Assembly (NCBI GenBank): GCA_008973525.1
Contig: WACJ01000528.1
Coordinates: 682,001-746,000, forward strand
DNA: 64,000 nucleotides
Direction of reading: 5' to 3'
From: Stenopsyche tienmushanensis
Taxonomy: Eukaryota; Arthropoda; Insecta; Trichoptera; Stenopsychidae
A model generated the notes under the pieces. It had not been told where the DNA came from and made no database searches. It saw only the letters and a program-made list of their open reading frames with translations. Positions 1-13,500 of this stretch are shown here, piece by piece (within the stretch, counting starts at the first letter, position 1; each line of letters begins with the position of its first letter). The translations under genes and the position numbers were made by a program.

Positions 1-3000
1 AAGGTACTCTGATTTGTTCATTTTCGAAACGTCGTATTTATTGCTAAAAATAATAGGGTTGATGATGAACTTTTCTATAGGAAAAATTGAATTTTCAAAG
101 AAAAGTTTCATGGTCAATTTATTGAAATGTATCCTAAGAAATTGATAGTTTACGATAATATAAGGCGAAAAAGACAACTTTAGCTAACACGATGAATGTT
201 TCGAAAAGCCTTACTTTACATGGGGTTAGCAAAATGAATCGGAAATTGATAGAAAACTGCAAGATTAATTAAGCGAAAAGGGGTAATTTTTGAGCGTTAC
301 GTTGAACTGCGATATTTTACCACTCTCTATATTTCTTGGTTTTGGATCCATCAGACAATTCTTTAATTTAGGCAATAGAGCATATATTTAAAGTTAAAAT
401 TTGTAAAAAATACCTAATATTGCGTTAGGTTTCTAAATCGATAATATTTTTTCAAAATACGACCGTTAGGATCCCCGAAACAAAAATTTCCCCCAACCTC
501 AGGAGCCCCTGTAATCTTACTTTCTGGATGGACCTAGTAAAATTAGAGTTGCAAAAACGATAAGAAATCATTTTAAATTATAATCAATACCATATAATAA
601 TGGATTACTTCTTGGTATGGCCTAATATATCACGTTAATGATAATGGTTACATCAAATATTTGCACAAACTGTTCGCTAGGTAATTTAAACCATAAGACA
701 AGAAATAATTATTCCGAAAAATGAAATTCTGCTTTAATTGAATAAAAGATCGCACATGTACATGAAAAATCGCTACAGTAATTCAATTTACGAGTCCACT
801 GCTTCGAAAGCTTTTTACAATTACAATGCTCGGATGTTTGGTATCCGTGTGGAATGTTAAATGCACAACTTCGAATTAATTGACTCATATATCGAATAGG
901 ATACGAATGTGAGAAATATTGAAATAGACTTACCAAATGGGCATAAGATCGACGCAGGTCTGTTTTCTTCACAGATTTATCATCCGAATCAGCATCGTGT
1001 TGATGGAATGATTTGTATGCAGCATGAGCACGCCAGCAAAGTCGCGCAAATTTTTGTAAAGAAAAAAATAAAAATGTCAGTCCTTGATTTATGATCCTTG
1101 TACGCCATCTTCCATCTCTAAAATCACTTTTTTTATATGCGATCATATCGCATACCCTTAAAGCGGCTAACGCAGCTCTATTCGCCCATATACACATACG
1201 AAATAAATTATATTTTATTCACTGTATAACAGCAAAGAAACACTCAAATACCATCAATAAATATCGTGATATTTCCATATAAATAAACGAAGCACAACCA
1301 TTTTTTTAAACATGCTACTCACTTCCACATCTAAACGCTATTTATTTTTAATTTGAACAATTCTCATTTATTTAACTACTTATGAACACGAGGAATAAAT
1401 AAATTAAATTAAGGGTAGCATAAAAAAGTTATGCCCCCGATTGCACAATTTTAACACAACTTCAATCTTTTTCCTGTTTCGGTTGAAACCTAAGTAATAT
1501 TGAAACATTCTGTGAGCTATTAAAAAAATAAATTATGTCTAGATATTTAAAAACACTCGAATGATTGTTCGTTTAAAAAGACGGTTCGGATGGAATAAAT
1601 TAAATTTATATGATCACTTTTTTTTTTGGGGGGGTTAGGGAGGGAATAGTTTCAGAGTCGACTGGTTTTTCACTCATATTGCAATCACAGGATGTCTATC
1701 GTATCGTAAACGATCATTTTACTATAGGGCGTTTCAGTAGGCGCCGTTGATTCGTAATCTATGAAACCAATAAATATATCAAAATGTATTTAATCAGCTT
1801 TCAACTCTCAATAACACAGTTAAAGACAATCTTTTAACCCAAGTGGTATAATGCAAAACGGATCAATTTATTTTCATTTACATCCCTTAAGAAAAACAAA
1901 TTTATTCTTACATTTCTCAAATGAATCGTTGACTTAATCGAAGTCGCATATTATCCTGAAAAATTATCACATTCGTTATGGCAATACAAAAAAACATGCA
2001 AACGCTGCGATAATATAAAAATAAATTCATAATTTTGGCATAACAACTTTGGGTTAAAAGGCAATAAATGAACTATTTACATACTTAAAAATACAACAAA
2101 AATTGTGCAAAAAAATCAATATACACCTGTATTTCGTTTTTGATCGTATCATGGGGTTCGATTGTGTGTGATATAAGATCGTATGAGGAATGAAACGCGA
2201 ATCGAATGGGTTTATTTAAATACTCAAAGTCGAGTTCTTAGAACGATATAACATTTTAAACCAGGTAAGTGTTTGAAATCGTACCTTCGCTATTATTGCT
2301 ATGATTTGAACTCGAGCTTATGTCTGAACTAGAAAACAAAGAATAAGTATTAAAATCATTTCAACTGAAAATAATTGTAAGTTTTAGACAGCCCCATCTG
2401 TATTGACATGCGCATTCACGGCACAATATTTATTTAATAATTTTATAACGAAACATCACAAGTGTATTAGTAAGTTACTCTATCAAATGAGGAGAAATGC
2501 ATTTTCAATCACCCAAATCAAAGAAGCCCAGGGCGAACATGATAGTAATTGTGGATTAAGTCAAATGCAATGATGAGACCCTTAAAATGAAATAATTTCA
2601 ATCAAATTAGGATTCAATCTGCACATAAAATGACATTATTAATATTAAGCCAAATGGATAAGTGCTCGATCATGAAACATTGTTAGCCAATGAATTAAAT
2701 GAAATATGAAAATTTGTATGATGTATTTGTATAGCTGATCAGAGTATTGAAATTGCATCTGCTTTTAATGAATGATCAATGAAGTATTTCTGTTGTGGAT
2801 AATTAAAATCAGCAGATGATTAAAATTGATCGTAAAATGAAAGCATGATTTGAACAGCAATTAAAATATATTATACTCCAAATAAACTTATCCTAGCATA
2901 TATGAAAGACAATGGGCAATCATTGCGGAAATATTTTCTACCCCTGGGGTGGAATGTGGCACCTTAATTGAAAAATATAATGTATGATTGATGATTAAGA

Positions 3001-5613
3001 TCGCTTTTATAAAATTAAAAATACTTGTGATATATATAAATATTACCACTTGGAACCAACTTAAAATGATTATGGCATTGCATACGATTTAACCCACAAT
3101 TGTCTAAAGCCTTTTTTTTAAAATCTTTATAAACTATTTTATAACAAATATTTTTCAATAATCAATTGATAATATTCAGATATAAAAAATACTCTGTAAT
3201 TTTGATCAAATGCATGTTGATTTTATCTTATTTTTAACAATTTTTGCAAGGGATGCACATATTTCAATGCTTTTTTGATCGTCTTAAGTTCATGCAATGC
3301 GTTAATATATTGTATAAAATTGACACTTATACTAGGTAACAAGTGTTAAAAAATGCATATTGTGCATTGTTTCATGTCGGCCTGTTGGATCGACAGTTTT
3401 AGGAAAATGAAATCAAATGCGTTTTGTCGAAGAATATTTAATGCGATTGAAAAAATACATTTTCACCCCATTCGATGAAATTTAGAATATTCTTAAACAT
3501 ATATATTTATTGAACGATTCGTTTGCTTTTTATAAATAGTATCTCTTTCATATGTAAAATCAGACATTATGATATGAGGTACAATATTCTATTTATCACA
3601 ATCATGTTTAAGTGTTTAATTGCGCAGAATTTATAAAATTGTTAATAATATGACAAAAACGAGCGTGTTTTAATTTTTTTCATGTGCAAATAAATCAATT
3701 AAATCTCAAATAGTGCGTCTAGATACATCGATACAATGCGGTTAATAGATCAAAAATTTAATATGCACTGAATGCAATAATTTTCATTTACATGCACATG
3801 CTCATTGGACATACAGCACAGATTTTCAACTTCGAATAATCTCACCAAAAAGCAATTGCAATATAAATTTGGACTGTGATCTCTAGACGTTTGCTTAATG
3901 GGAAGAGATCATTTAAAGTTTACTTAACAAAAATATTAATTAAAAAAAAAACATACATACACAAAACAAACATTTTTATTCCCATAAAAATGCCATAAAA
4001 AGAACATTTGTTAAAACAGACTTAAACATACACTTAAATTAATTAAATAAGTTAATAATACTGCAAGCATAGTTAAATTAATACGTTTTTAAAGGACGAT
4101 TTGAGATCTGTCTTTTTGTTATTCAGTCATTTACTACTTACTACAATACATTTAATTTTGCATGCATTTCGATACTGGGAATAGATAAGGAGATATAAAT
4201 GTAAGACGCTTTTTTTTATGGAATTGGGTTCTTCAAACAGGAATTCTACACAAATATAAGGGATGGACTTAATGAAAAATAAACCAGAAAAGATACATTT
4301 TTAAATATATATTATGGGAGATCAGTCTTTCATGAAATATTTAAGTCACAATGATGATTAGCTAGTCATCTTGTATCGACTTTAAAATAATATTAGCTAT
4401 AATTGCTCTCATAAAATAAGAAATCTTTACGATTCACATAAACAATGTAATTAGTAAAATGACAGATGATTTTATGAGAAAGGTTAATCGTATACAGTTA
4501 CATGGAGCTAAGGCACATAATATTTTTTAGGCATTTTTAAAAGCCATTAATGGTTGACGAAAAAATGATATAAGGTCTTATTACAGTGTTAAAAACCACA
4601 AAGTATAAATCAGTCTTAATCACGTTACCGGTTGAATTAGATTCACACTAACCCGTTGCAAAATTATCATTGAAATTGGTAAATGGATATGGATATTATG
4701 CATGAAAATGATATTTAAACATCAATGACAAATAGTAAATGAATTGGGTAAATCATTCATCAGAATGTAACTGGGGATGAAATGTGATTGGCGCATTTAT
4801 GCGCAAAAATATTGGCCGACTTTAAAAGATACATCAATTTCAGCGCCTAAATTTAATTTAATCAAATCATTTGGACATTTTAGATACATATATTTATAAT
4901 TAAAAATATGCTTCGAAAAACGTTCGTATCAAAAAATGATTTACTTTTCGATACACTAAATCATACCCCAAACTCGAATTGAGAAATCATCTCAAAAATT
5001 AAGAAATACTCTCTGACAGCATATTTACAAAATATGCAATTTAATGGAATGAAAATAAATGAGATTTTCCAAATATGATCCTATAAATAAGATGATGCTC
5101 CATATAGAGGGAATGAATAAATCTATTTACTAATTACCATCCATGCAAATGATTTACATTGTATATGTTATACTGTAATGCTTATATTATAGCATACATG
5201 CGTTATTATTCAGAAATTTGAGGGTTGCATAAAATTAAAAATTCCCATAACTTGTCATAACAAAATAGTCCCATATTTCAGTGGGGTTTTGTTAATTAAA
5301 ATAGTTTTTGATTATTGTACAACATCAAATATTAATAATAGTTTTCATCTAAATGAATAAAACTGCATAGTGCACATTAAGATTTGTAGCAATTATATGG
5401 ATTAATAGTATTTTATATTCATGTTAAATTTTTGGCTTGAGCGTAACAAAATTCGATTGATCCAAAATCCAGACTGATCCCCTAAACATGGTATCTGCAA
5501 AAGGGGGAAAACCAAAATAGGAAAAACAACAAATGGATAAATCATTGCAACAAATCCAAACAAAATAACCAAAATGTTCTAATTTTTTTATAAACTTATT
5601 AAATGCTTTTATA
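1..5613 (-). other. 3' UTR and/or downstream intron of doublesex; no recognised exon
   Basis: This AT-rich DNA lies 3' of the female stop codon. It should contain the female 3' UTR. In insects where the male exon lies further downstream it would also be part of the male intron. No male exon can be identified by sequence. The longest minus-strand open frame is 709..1197, with no motif I recognise. A G run follows a T run at 1619..1634. I see no cluster of the Drosophila-type dsx splicing repeats. Confidence 0.6.
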
Positions 5614-5705
5614 TTATCCGTACTGGCGAGTGGAATTACGCAGCTCTACGCCATCGAACATGTTGAGATTATTTTGTCGCGCATATTCGTTGATCACCCA
5701 CTTTC
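5614..5705 (-). CDS. dsx: doublesex female-specific terminal coding exon
   Basis: This exon completes the female-type OD2 domain. It follows the OD2 exon in phase (G plus GA makes Gly) and encodes KWVINEYARQNN, then LNMFDGVELRNSTRQYG, then TAA at 5614..5616. The pattern NEYARQ-NLN-(F/Y)DG-ELRN-TRQ-G-stop is the hallmark of insect female Doublesex and forms the extra C-terminal helix that differs from the male form. The acceptor (TATTTTTTCTTCACAG, AG at 5706..5707) has an uninterrupted pyrimidine tract, unlike the weak female acceptor known in Drosophila. Joined to the other exons it gives a 238-residue protein. The tail stops right after TRQYG, without the longer lepidopteran-type female extension that I recall, which argues mildly against a moth or butterfly. 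Confidence 0.92.
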
Positions 5706-7305
5706 CTGTGAAGAAAAAATACATGGTTGAACATTTAAAAAGGACATCGCAAAAATAATCAAATACACAAATATTCGCTGCTGAAATCGCCCGAAAACGC
5801 TGCAGTGTGTGATAAAATCGCCAATGTCTCGTGTGAATTAATGCGAACAAGCAACAGATTTCAATACATTGCTCCTCCCCGTTTTATTAATAAAGAAATT
5901 TAGTATTCAGAAGCGTATAATGATACTCATGCACAAAATTCATAAGTAAACATCCATATTATTACAACATCAATTTATAATATCAAACAGGATTATTTTT
6001 ATTTTAGCAATATTTTATTTCAGATTTATTTTTCATACGTTTTTTTTAAATTTAGGGGCGAAATTTTTGAAATATACGTCCTGAAAATCCATATTTACGC
6101 ATCTTGGATTATCTTTAGACGTTGCAAAAATTATAAAAAGGACATTAAATACCCTTTTACCGTTTTTAAAAAATATTTGGATAAATTAAATTATTATTTT
6201 GTTATCATTAATTTCCATAACTATATTATGTAACTATTGCTGCATAGATGTTTTTAAGCATTCCCAACCCTATTTAATTTTTGAGAAAAATGAGTCTAAT
6301 TTCGCGAATAATGTGCGTTATAATATAAATAACCTTTCATAAAATTTAAAATGTCTTTCCACTAAATTTATTTTTTTAAATTATCGTATGTAGAAATTGC
6401 CTTGGTATAATAAGCAAATTAAAGCGAATGATTCAAGATGGCCGAAAATCATTAATATGAACTTTATTGATGGAATCATTAAGTATATATTTTGATTTAG
6501 TAATTATTTGATAATCACCAATGATGCATTCCTGGATATTGTTAAATTACGTAAATAAAATAAATTATAGAAATATTCATACAGTCGAAAATTCAATAGT
6601 AAGCTTAATATGCACTCGCCTCCCCTGAACAGGCCATATACTTTCGAATGCACTCAAATGCAATTGAAATTGCACTTAGGCACATTCCATGGATAGAAGC
6701 CCAACTGGCAGCTGACCCTTCATAAGACCTCAAATACACACGGCCGATGAATTCAGAGAGAAAATTCAATCAGATATTAAAGGCGATATCTGACGATGGG
6801 CGCTTTCTTATAATTCTGTATGGTTATTTTTGTATATATATATGAAATCATCATAAAATCTAATTGTAATAAATATATTTTACGATCAAAATATGTAGGT
6901 CTAAATTTATTTAAACAGGCTCAGAGATGCGATGGAAAAACCTTTAACATTGTGACCTATTACGATGCAATGGTTCAAATCGATCCACGATGAAATAACA
7001 TCATGTCAAATTTATAGACGAGATGTTTACTTTTCTGTCACTAATAATCAAAATAAGTAGGTTAATATCGATATATTATCAGTGCGATATGTTTTCCTTG
7101 TGTTTCTATGCGAATAACAAATTACGTTAATTGGCTCATATTTGCTCCCATTCCATAGTAGTTTGTATACATAGACATCACGAAAAAAATAAATAGATCG
7201 AAGGTCTATGCCGTTGCTTCTAGAATTCTTGATGAATCCTATTTTTGTCATTTTTTAGATATTAATTGGCGTTTTTTTTAATTTTGAAATGAATGGATCA
7301 CTCAC
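5706..7305 (-). other. doublesex intron between OD2 and female exon
   Basis: This 1.6-kb AT-rich intron is bounded by GTGAGT (from 7305) and CACAG (to 5706). In females it is removed to join the OD2 and female exons. In males a larger excision to a distal exon is expected by family precedent. I see no further coding exon, repeat or RNA gene inside it. Confidence 0.8.
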
Positions 7306-7446
7306 CGTCATCGATTCTTCGCGACGCCTCTTCCAAATCACCATGAGCGTCTTTGAGTATGACGTACATGAGCGGCATCATCTCCCATGAATAATGGAAT
7401 TTATCTAGGAGTTTGTGACAGTTTTCAAGGAGGTTATCTAGCGAAA
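7306..7446 (-). CDS. dsx: doublesex OD2 (dimerisation) exon, common to both sexes
   Basis: This 141-nt internal exon encodes the beginning of the OD2 dimerisation domain. It reads SLDNLLENCHKLLDKFHYSW followed by EMMPLMYVILKDAHGDLEEA and SRRIDD, which is the conserved insect Doublesex OD2 core. The acceptor is a long pyrimidine run ending TTTTTTTTCAG at 7447..7458, and the donor is GTGAGT from 7305. It starts with two bases of a split codon and ends with one. The phase-1 donor of the DM exon completes GTT (Val), so direct splicing across the 54-kb intron keeps the frame. By family precedent this exon is shared by male and female mRNAs. The next choice, female exon or male exon, is the sex-specific step. 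An extra small exon in the large intron is possible but not needed for an open frame. Confidence 0.92.
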
Positions 7447-9652
7447 CTGAAAAAAAAACAAATCGATTAGACAATTATAAGTTGTCTAGCATCACGAATC
7501 ATTGCCATTTTAATTTACACAGACTATGTCATGCAAATGAAATTTATAAGAAACGATGAATGATTGTTGGGTTTAGTGGGTTAGTTCTTGGACTTGTCAT
7601 AAGTCTGAAAAATGGTAACAAAAAATTTGAGAGGTCTAAAGTCATTTACAATAATACTTAAAGTGTTACTTTCATTTCACTTTAAACATTTTTATTTTTC
7701 ATTTGGGGTCGTTTATTTGCAATATCGTCCAAAAAAATCTTACAAACTTATTGAGTGATGTTTTCTAGCAAGACAATGGGAAACTACCATATAAAAATGC
7801 TTTATCTCAAGACAAAATAATCTATGAAAATTACCAACATCTGATAATAGGTAAGGTGCATTAAAAATCACAACTTAATCAAAACTCGTCGTAAAGTATA
7901 AATTCAAAAATAACCATGATTGCCGATATATATTCAAAATTGGCATTAAACATAGTCTTAAAAGCAACATTACAAATATGTTAATATCGCCATTATATTT
8001 CACATTTTTAATCAAGATGTCATGGAAATGTTTGAAGAACAATGTGATTCTCGACGAACAAACATAAATATATAGGAAATGTCTGCTTTCTTTCAAGCGA
8101 TAAAACCTTGCGAAGCAGTGTTATTTATGCACATATATCTGTTTAACAAACAAAGAGTTCAATAAAGGTGAAGGAGAATAATTTCAATGTTTCATCGATG
8201 CAATTACAAGCGCAAAATGACGACAAGTGATATATTTATGACAGACATGTCACATTTTATAATCGCAAATTTAGTATGGAAAATATGAGAATTAATTGCT
8301 TTGTTTGTTTGTAAATGCATTTTTTTATCATCCTGTCGCCAGTTGAAGACGGCTCGATATAATTTTGTATAAACAAAGTATCTATTTAACGGCATACGAT
8401 CGAATTATTCACATTGGTGTATATCATGTGGACATTGGTGCTTTGATACTGTAGTAAAAATAACCGCATCGTAATCCTTGACTGTTCTATTTAAAGTATG
8501 CAGAGACAGCTAAAATTTGTGCTCAAGCAACCTATATTGGCTTAAAATAATGGCTTATAGCACCCTCTATAAGCATAGGATGAAGTGGGTTTATCGTAGA
8601 AATGCATTGGGGTAGATTTTGTCATATGATCCAAATGCTATGCGCTTCGATGTGCATCTTTATTGGTATTCGTATGTGATTTTCAATGGACATCAAAATC
8701 AATAAACAGAAAGCTTAAATGTCTATTTGTAATTTTTGTAATGTTTTGGACAGAGCTTTTAAATTTTCACAGTTAAATCATAACATTTTACCAAAATTGC
8801 AATATACAATAATTGCACTTTAAAATGTTGAAACACATTGGAATTGTTAATACTAATCTAAATGTGTGATATTTTGAATCGTAGATCAAAAATTTATAAT
8901 TCAAACATAGATATGTCATCTATTTTCATATTCATAAAGTTTAAGGGATAGTCTAATTTAGACAGTATTTTGCCCGTCCTCGTAAGCAAGCCCCAACTCT
9001 TCCATATTAAATGTGCATATATGCCATAGATATAATTTGTAATATCACCGCCATTAATCTCGCTATTGGAATTTGAGCACAAATAATCAATAACAAATCT
9101 ATTTATGAGCTTCTTCAAATATAAACAACAAACATGCAATCATGCCGTCCATTCGTGACCGTTTCCAACAATAGCTGTCGGACATATTGAGATAATTTGG
9201 ATGGTAATAAAACGGCAGTGGCATTGTAGGTTTTATGTTATAGAAATGACGTTAGGTAAAAAAAAGCGTGAAGAGTGGTGAGGCAGGGGCGACCAATGGC
9301 GTGTCAGAGGCGTGCCTCTCACCCGCTGTAGCCTCCTATTGGCCGAGCGCTTAGACAGGGGTAACACATAGACAACAATACTTGCCACTACTACCTTCCA
9401 GCCTGTTGCTATTTATTTGCCTATTATCTAATGCCTTGGAAAAACAAAACTCCTACACTTGTCTTCAATACAAGTGTTACAAATATTGTAATGGCAATAT
9501 ATCTGATAGTCTATCGATTTTTAATGCCTTTCAAAAAATCAAATCTTTCAATTCAATTCGGTTATGATAAAACCTTATCATTAAAACATTCAAATAATGA
9601 CACAGTGGTACATTTCTTGAATTCTAAAGGTTCGGCTTTAAGTCATGTAGAG

Positions 9653-9887
9653 CAGAGGGGTCTCAAACTCAAAAGCTAATATAGTTCAAAATTTAAAAAA
9701 AGCTTAAGTTTAGGTGGGCTGCAAAAAATTGCAAATTTTCATAGAAACGTAGGTTTATCTTTATATATAAGTTTGCGGTCCTTTGGACCCGTTTTGGGTC
9801 CTCAATAAGCGTAGTTTTCTATTAAGATTTTACTATTACGCGGCATAAGGACAGAGAAAAACCTCCATCACGAGTTTGACACCTCTG
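9653..9887. mobile_element. hAT-type MITE, 235 bp
   Basis: The element begins CAGAGGGGTCTCAAACTC and ends GAGTTTGACACCTCTG, imperfect inverted repeats of the common hAT form CAGAGGTGTCAAACTC. It is flanked by an 8-bp near-duplication, ATGTAGAG on the left and ATGTAGTG on the right (7 of 8). The interior is non-coding. Confidence 0.85.
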
Positions 9888-10237
9888 ATGTAGTGTTCTT
9901 TGAATCGTGCCAATACATTTGGGAGATTGTGTAAAAAATCAACCTACCCTTAAATATCTTTAATTGAGACTATATTTTTATATAGAAAAATGTATTTCAA
10001 TAATAATTTTTATAAAAGATTTACTATACAGACCTATTTTTAACCTTCCTCTTGAACTTTAAAACTGAAACATCTTAGATATGACGATTTCATCCCTTTT
10101 TCTAAATAAAATTAATTATTTTGTAAAAATGTAAGTCTTCGAAATTCATAAACTTTTTGAAAGTTTAATCCATTAAAATTTATGTAAAAATAGGTAAATA
10201 TTTTTCTGATAACTTTAACACGCTACACATATTAATC

Positions 10238-10558
10238 CAGTGGTCTGCAACCTTATTGGGCTCATGGACCACTAAATGGATTAAAATTTACAATTGTATT
10301 GCAGCCAACTACTAACAGGACTTTTGTGAAAAATATTATATATTGAAATAAATTTTTCCAAAAATAACTATTGAGGACTTCAAAAATCTCTGAGCTAAAA
10401 CGCGAATAAAGTAGTTCTTCATGTAATTGTTCTTTATACTCAACCCTGAAAAGAAGTAAGAGTGCTTTGTAATATCAGTAGTTTCGTCAAGTTGAATTGA
10501 ATAAAACGATGAGTTATTCAATTCAATTTTCTCGCGGACCACATTTTGCCGATCACTG
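10238..10558 (-). mobile_element. hAT transposon deletion derivative, 321 bp, perfect TSD
   Basis: The left end is CAGTGGTCTGCAACC and the right end reads (reverse complement) CAGTGATCGGCAAAATG, imperfect terminal inverted repeats. A perfect 8-bp target duplication, TATTAATC, flanks it at 10230..10237 and 10559..10566. The interior keeps a transposase fragment on the minus strand, listed separately. Size and coding remnant show an internally deleted copy of a SPIN/Buster-like hAT element. Confidence 0.9.
10336..10542 (-). pseudogene. hAT transposase fragment (SIQLDETTDITKHS motif)
   Basis: A 68-codon frame inside the hAT derivative contains SFYSIQLDETTDITKHSYFF. This resembles the catalytic-core segment of SPIN/Buster-like hAT transposases, where the form is (S/A)(I/L)QLDE(S/T)TDV. 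Only this short part of a normally 600-residue protein remains, so it is non-functional. Confidence 0.75.
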
Positions 10559-13500
10559 TATTAATCAATGTCAAGTTTCTAAATTACATAATTCTTGTAC
10601 TACTAATGGTTTTCAACATTTTGTCACAGAGGATATCATGAGTTAATCATACTTATTTATAGGAAAAAGGAAGGTTGTCTAAATCACAACGAAATTTTGA
10701 TGATTTTACGGCAGATATTACAATAAAAAAATGATCAAATATTGGCATTGCAGATCAATTCACAAACTCCTATTATACTTGAAGTTAGAGTTTAAATCCA
10801 AATTGAATTTAAGGAAATTGTCGAAGTGATAAATAAAGATTATTTCACTCATCTCATTCATAGATTTTTCTTAAAAAAATCCTATTTAAATAATCTTATC
10901 CGAATCTATCGCTATGTGGAATGCAATAGGAAGCTATCATATACAACATCATTTTTATCAAGATTTTTTTTTTATGGGGTTCACCTAGATCTGATATATG
11001 AACAAAGAAACTTAACATCACTGGACCGCTAATAATTTTCCCAAGATGTACTTTTAGGATCACACGTTTTTGGGCCGTTCCTTTTGGGTATTAAAAAAAA
11101 GACCCTGAAGTAAGACATCTACCAAGGAAGCTCATAATATCATATTTAAGTACAAGGCGTAGTAACGCGTTGTAAAAAAAATACGTTAAGGTCCGTCGTT
11201 AAAGGAGGCACATCGTATGAGCAGCGAGGGTCAATCCGGCTGATTTTACAACGAATAAAAAATGCACTAAATGCATAAAATATTTGAATGCGTATGAATT
11301 ATGTAATCCGAGTGCACATTTAAACCGATAATTAAAAAAGGTTTGACTAATTTGAATGGCTCGAATTGCAGTTTTCGCTTAACCGTTTCCTCGAAATGAG
11401 TTTTTTACGACATATTTTATGGCCGTTTTTGCATTCGTATCGGCTAACTCTACTTTGAGCTTTATTACTTTCTCGAATGAAATGCGTATATCATTTTAGT
11501 AATCTGTGACGTAAATATTATTGCAACCGACACTGCAAATGTAATATTGTACTAAAAAAACAGCGGTCATAAATAAGGCTTCGAGGAAACGAGATCCTCA
11601 ATCTTAAATATGAATAAAGCAAAAAAAAATATGAATGTGAGACGCGAGGTCAACTTTGTTGGAAACGTGTGAAGACGATGGTAACAACCCTCATGTCGTT
11701 TTTTTTGTAGCCATTTGAATAACACAAGAGCAAATATATTTGGAACATGTGGTTATGTATACAAATGACATAAATATGCAACTATAAAGCTATCTAAATT
11801 CTTTGAAAGAACACTCCATATAGTTTATGATATTTATTCAGAGAAGCTTAACGTTTAGTCTTGGTTTAAACGCATTGCTATTGAATCATAGCACATGATG
11901 ACACATTTATACAAATACTTTAAAGATTCGCCATATTTTAGTTTTAAGTCTTTAGTTTGAAACCAAGCCTATTAATGGACCCATAGTGGAGTGATTTATT
12001 ATGGTGTTTGTTGTCGTCTACATGATTTTTTAAATCATGGTTATTTTTATAACAAATTCATTCTGGGTGGCGGTGATGACAACTCAAATAAATTCCATTG
12101 TTGTCTGAGAATCTATTCTTAAATATTGTGCATTTCATAATGGACCAACTGGATAATTATGGTAATAACTTTAGACTTATAATTGTCGAGGGGTCCTAAA
12201 ATCGAAGTCAAAATTTATAGGGCCGGCATTTTTAGAATATAAATTTATAGAACATAAAAATATTGTCAGAAGCAATGAAACTATTTTACGAGAAACAGTG
12301 TGCTTTCAATCTAAAATCAATGTGATAAAACAGTTTCCTTATTCGTCAGATAAAAATGTTATTTTATCTTATACTAGAAAAGATGTAGCAAAAATGTAAG
12401 TAGTCCGATCTCCAATCAAATATTTGTTGTATTTTCGAATTCCATGAGATGCCTACTCAAAATAATACTAACACATTTCTGTGAATCGGAGAATCATCAC
12501 ATAACAAAGACAAAAACTAAGGATACATCTTGTATTAAATACATATAAGGGTTAAGAGTAAGTTTAAGCACTAGTTAAGATTTCTAAGTCATAGAAAGTT
12601 ATAAAAAAACGTTAGGATCGAATGACTCGCCCGACGCAACGTCTTACAATTGATAAAAATAAAATCTTGGCTAAGACGTCTTTTGCACCACTATTTGACC
12701 AGCCTCTACTATCTCTGAAGACCTCCTCTGTGGCCTGATAGTGAACGGCTCTTCCATCCTGAAGCGTCCCGGCGATTTCGCAAGAAATCCATGAAACTCT
12801 CCTTAACGTAAAATTGATATAATTCTTAAACCTGCAAATAAATTGAAATGAAATTTCAGCGGTGCCTATAAAAGAGTTGCATCGAAATATCTAAATATAA
12901 CAATGTTTTTTAATCTGCGTGTATCAGCTTGATAAAGTGCAAAAAGTGATTCTTTTGTACTTGAATTGTATGAACAGACATAGATTAAATGGCACGTAAA
13001 CACACGAACAAAACATAAGGACAACAATCATCAGTTCATCGTTCTATATAAAAATTATATTTGTATTCGAACGTATTCTATGACGTATTTGTAAAAAAAT
13101 ATCTCCGACGTATTTGTAAAATTGTTATTATACAATCTGCTATGTTTTGCCGACGAATGACATTTACATTTATTTTACACAATTAAAAGACTGACACATG
13201 TGTGTACCGTTATCCCTAGAGAGAAATGTAAATCTATATCAAGTTCGTACGACATATTTTCAAGCTAAAGTTACGCCATTCTCATCACACCTTAACGCGG
13301 GCACGGACTGTAAAAAGTTGAAAAAGTAAAACACATTCCCGTCGGCTTACTTATTTATTTTTATTTAATTATTTCATTGCATAGCATTGCTTTGATGCGA
13401 AACGTATTTGCGAACATTTGCTATATTAAAAAAAAATTTTTAGCTAATACGCAGTTTTTGGAAAAATTTGGAGAAAATTTTTAGGACATCTCAATATATA

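Noticed and set aside
992..1004. Partial match to the Drosophila doublesex splicing repeat (also about 3205..3217)
   Set aside because: They match only 10 of 13 positions, are isolated rather than clustered, and are expected by chance in this much AT-rich DNA.
909..1094. Plus-strand open frame 909..1094 with a TTCTTCACAG acceptor-like site
   Set aside because: There is no matching donor and no recognisable motif, and it overlaps the longer minus-strand frame.
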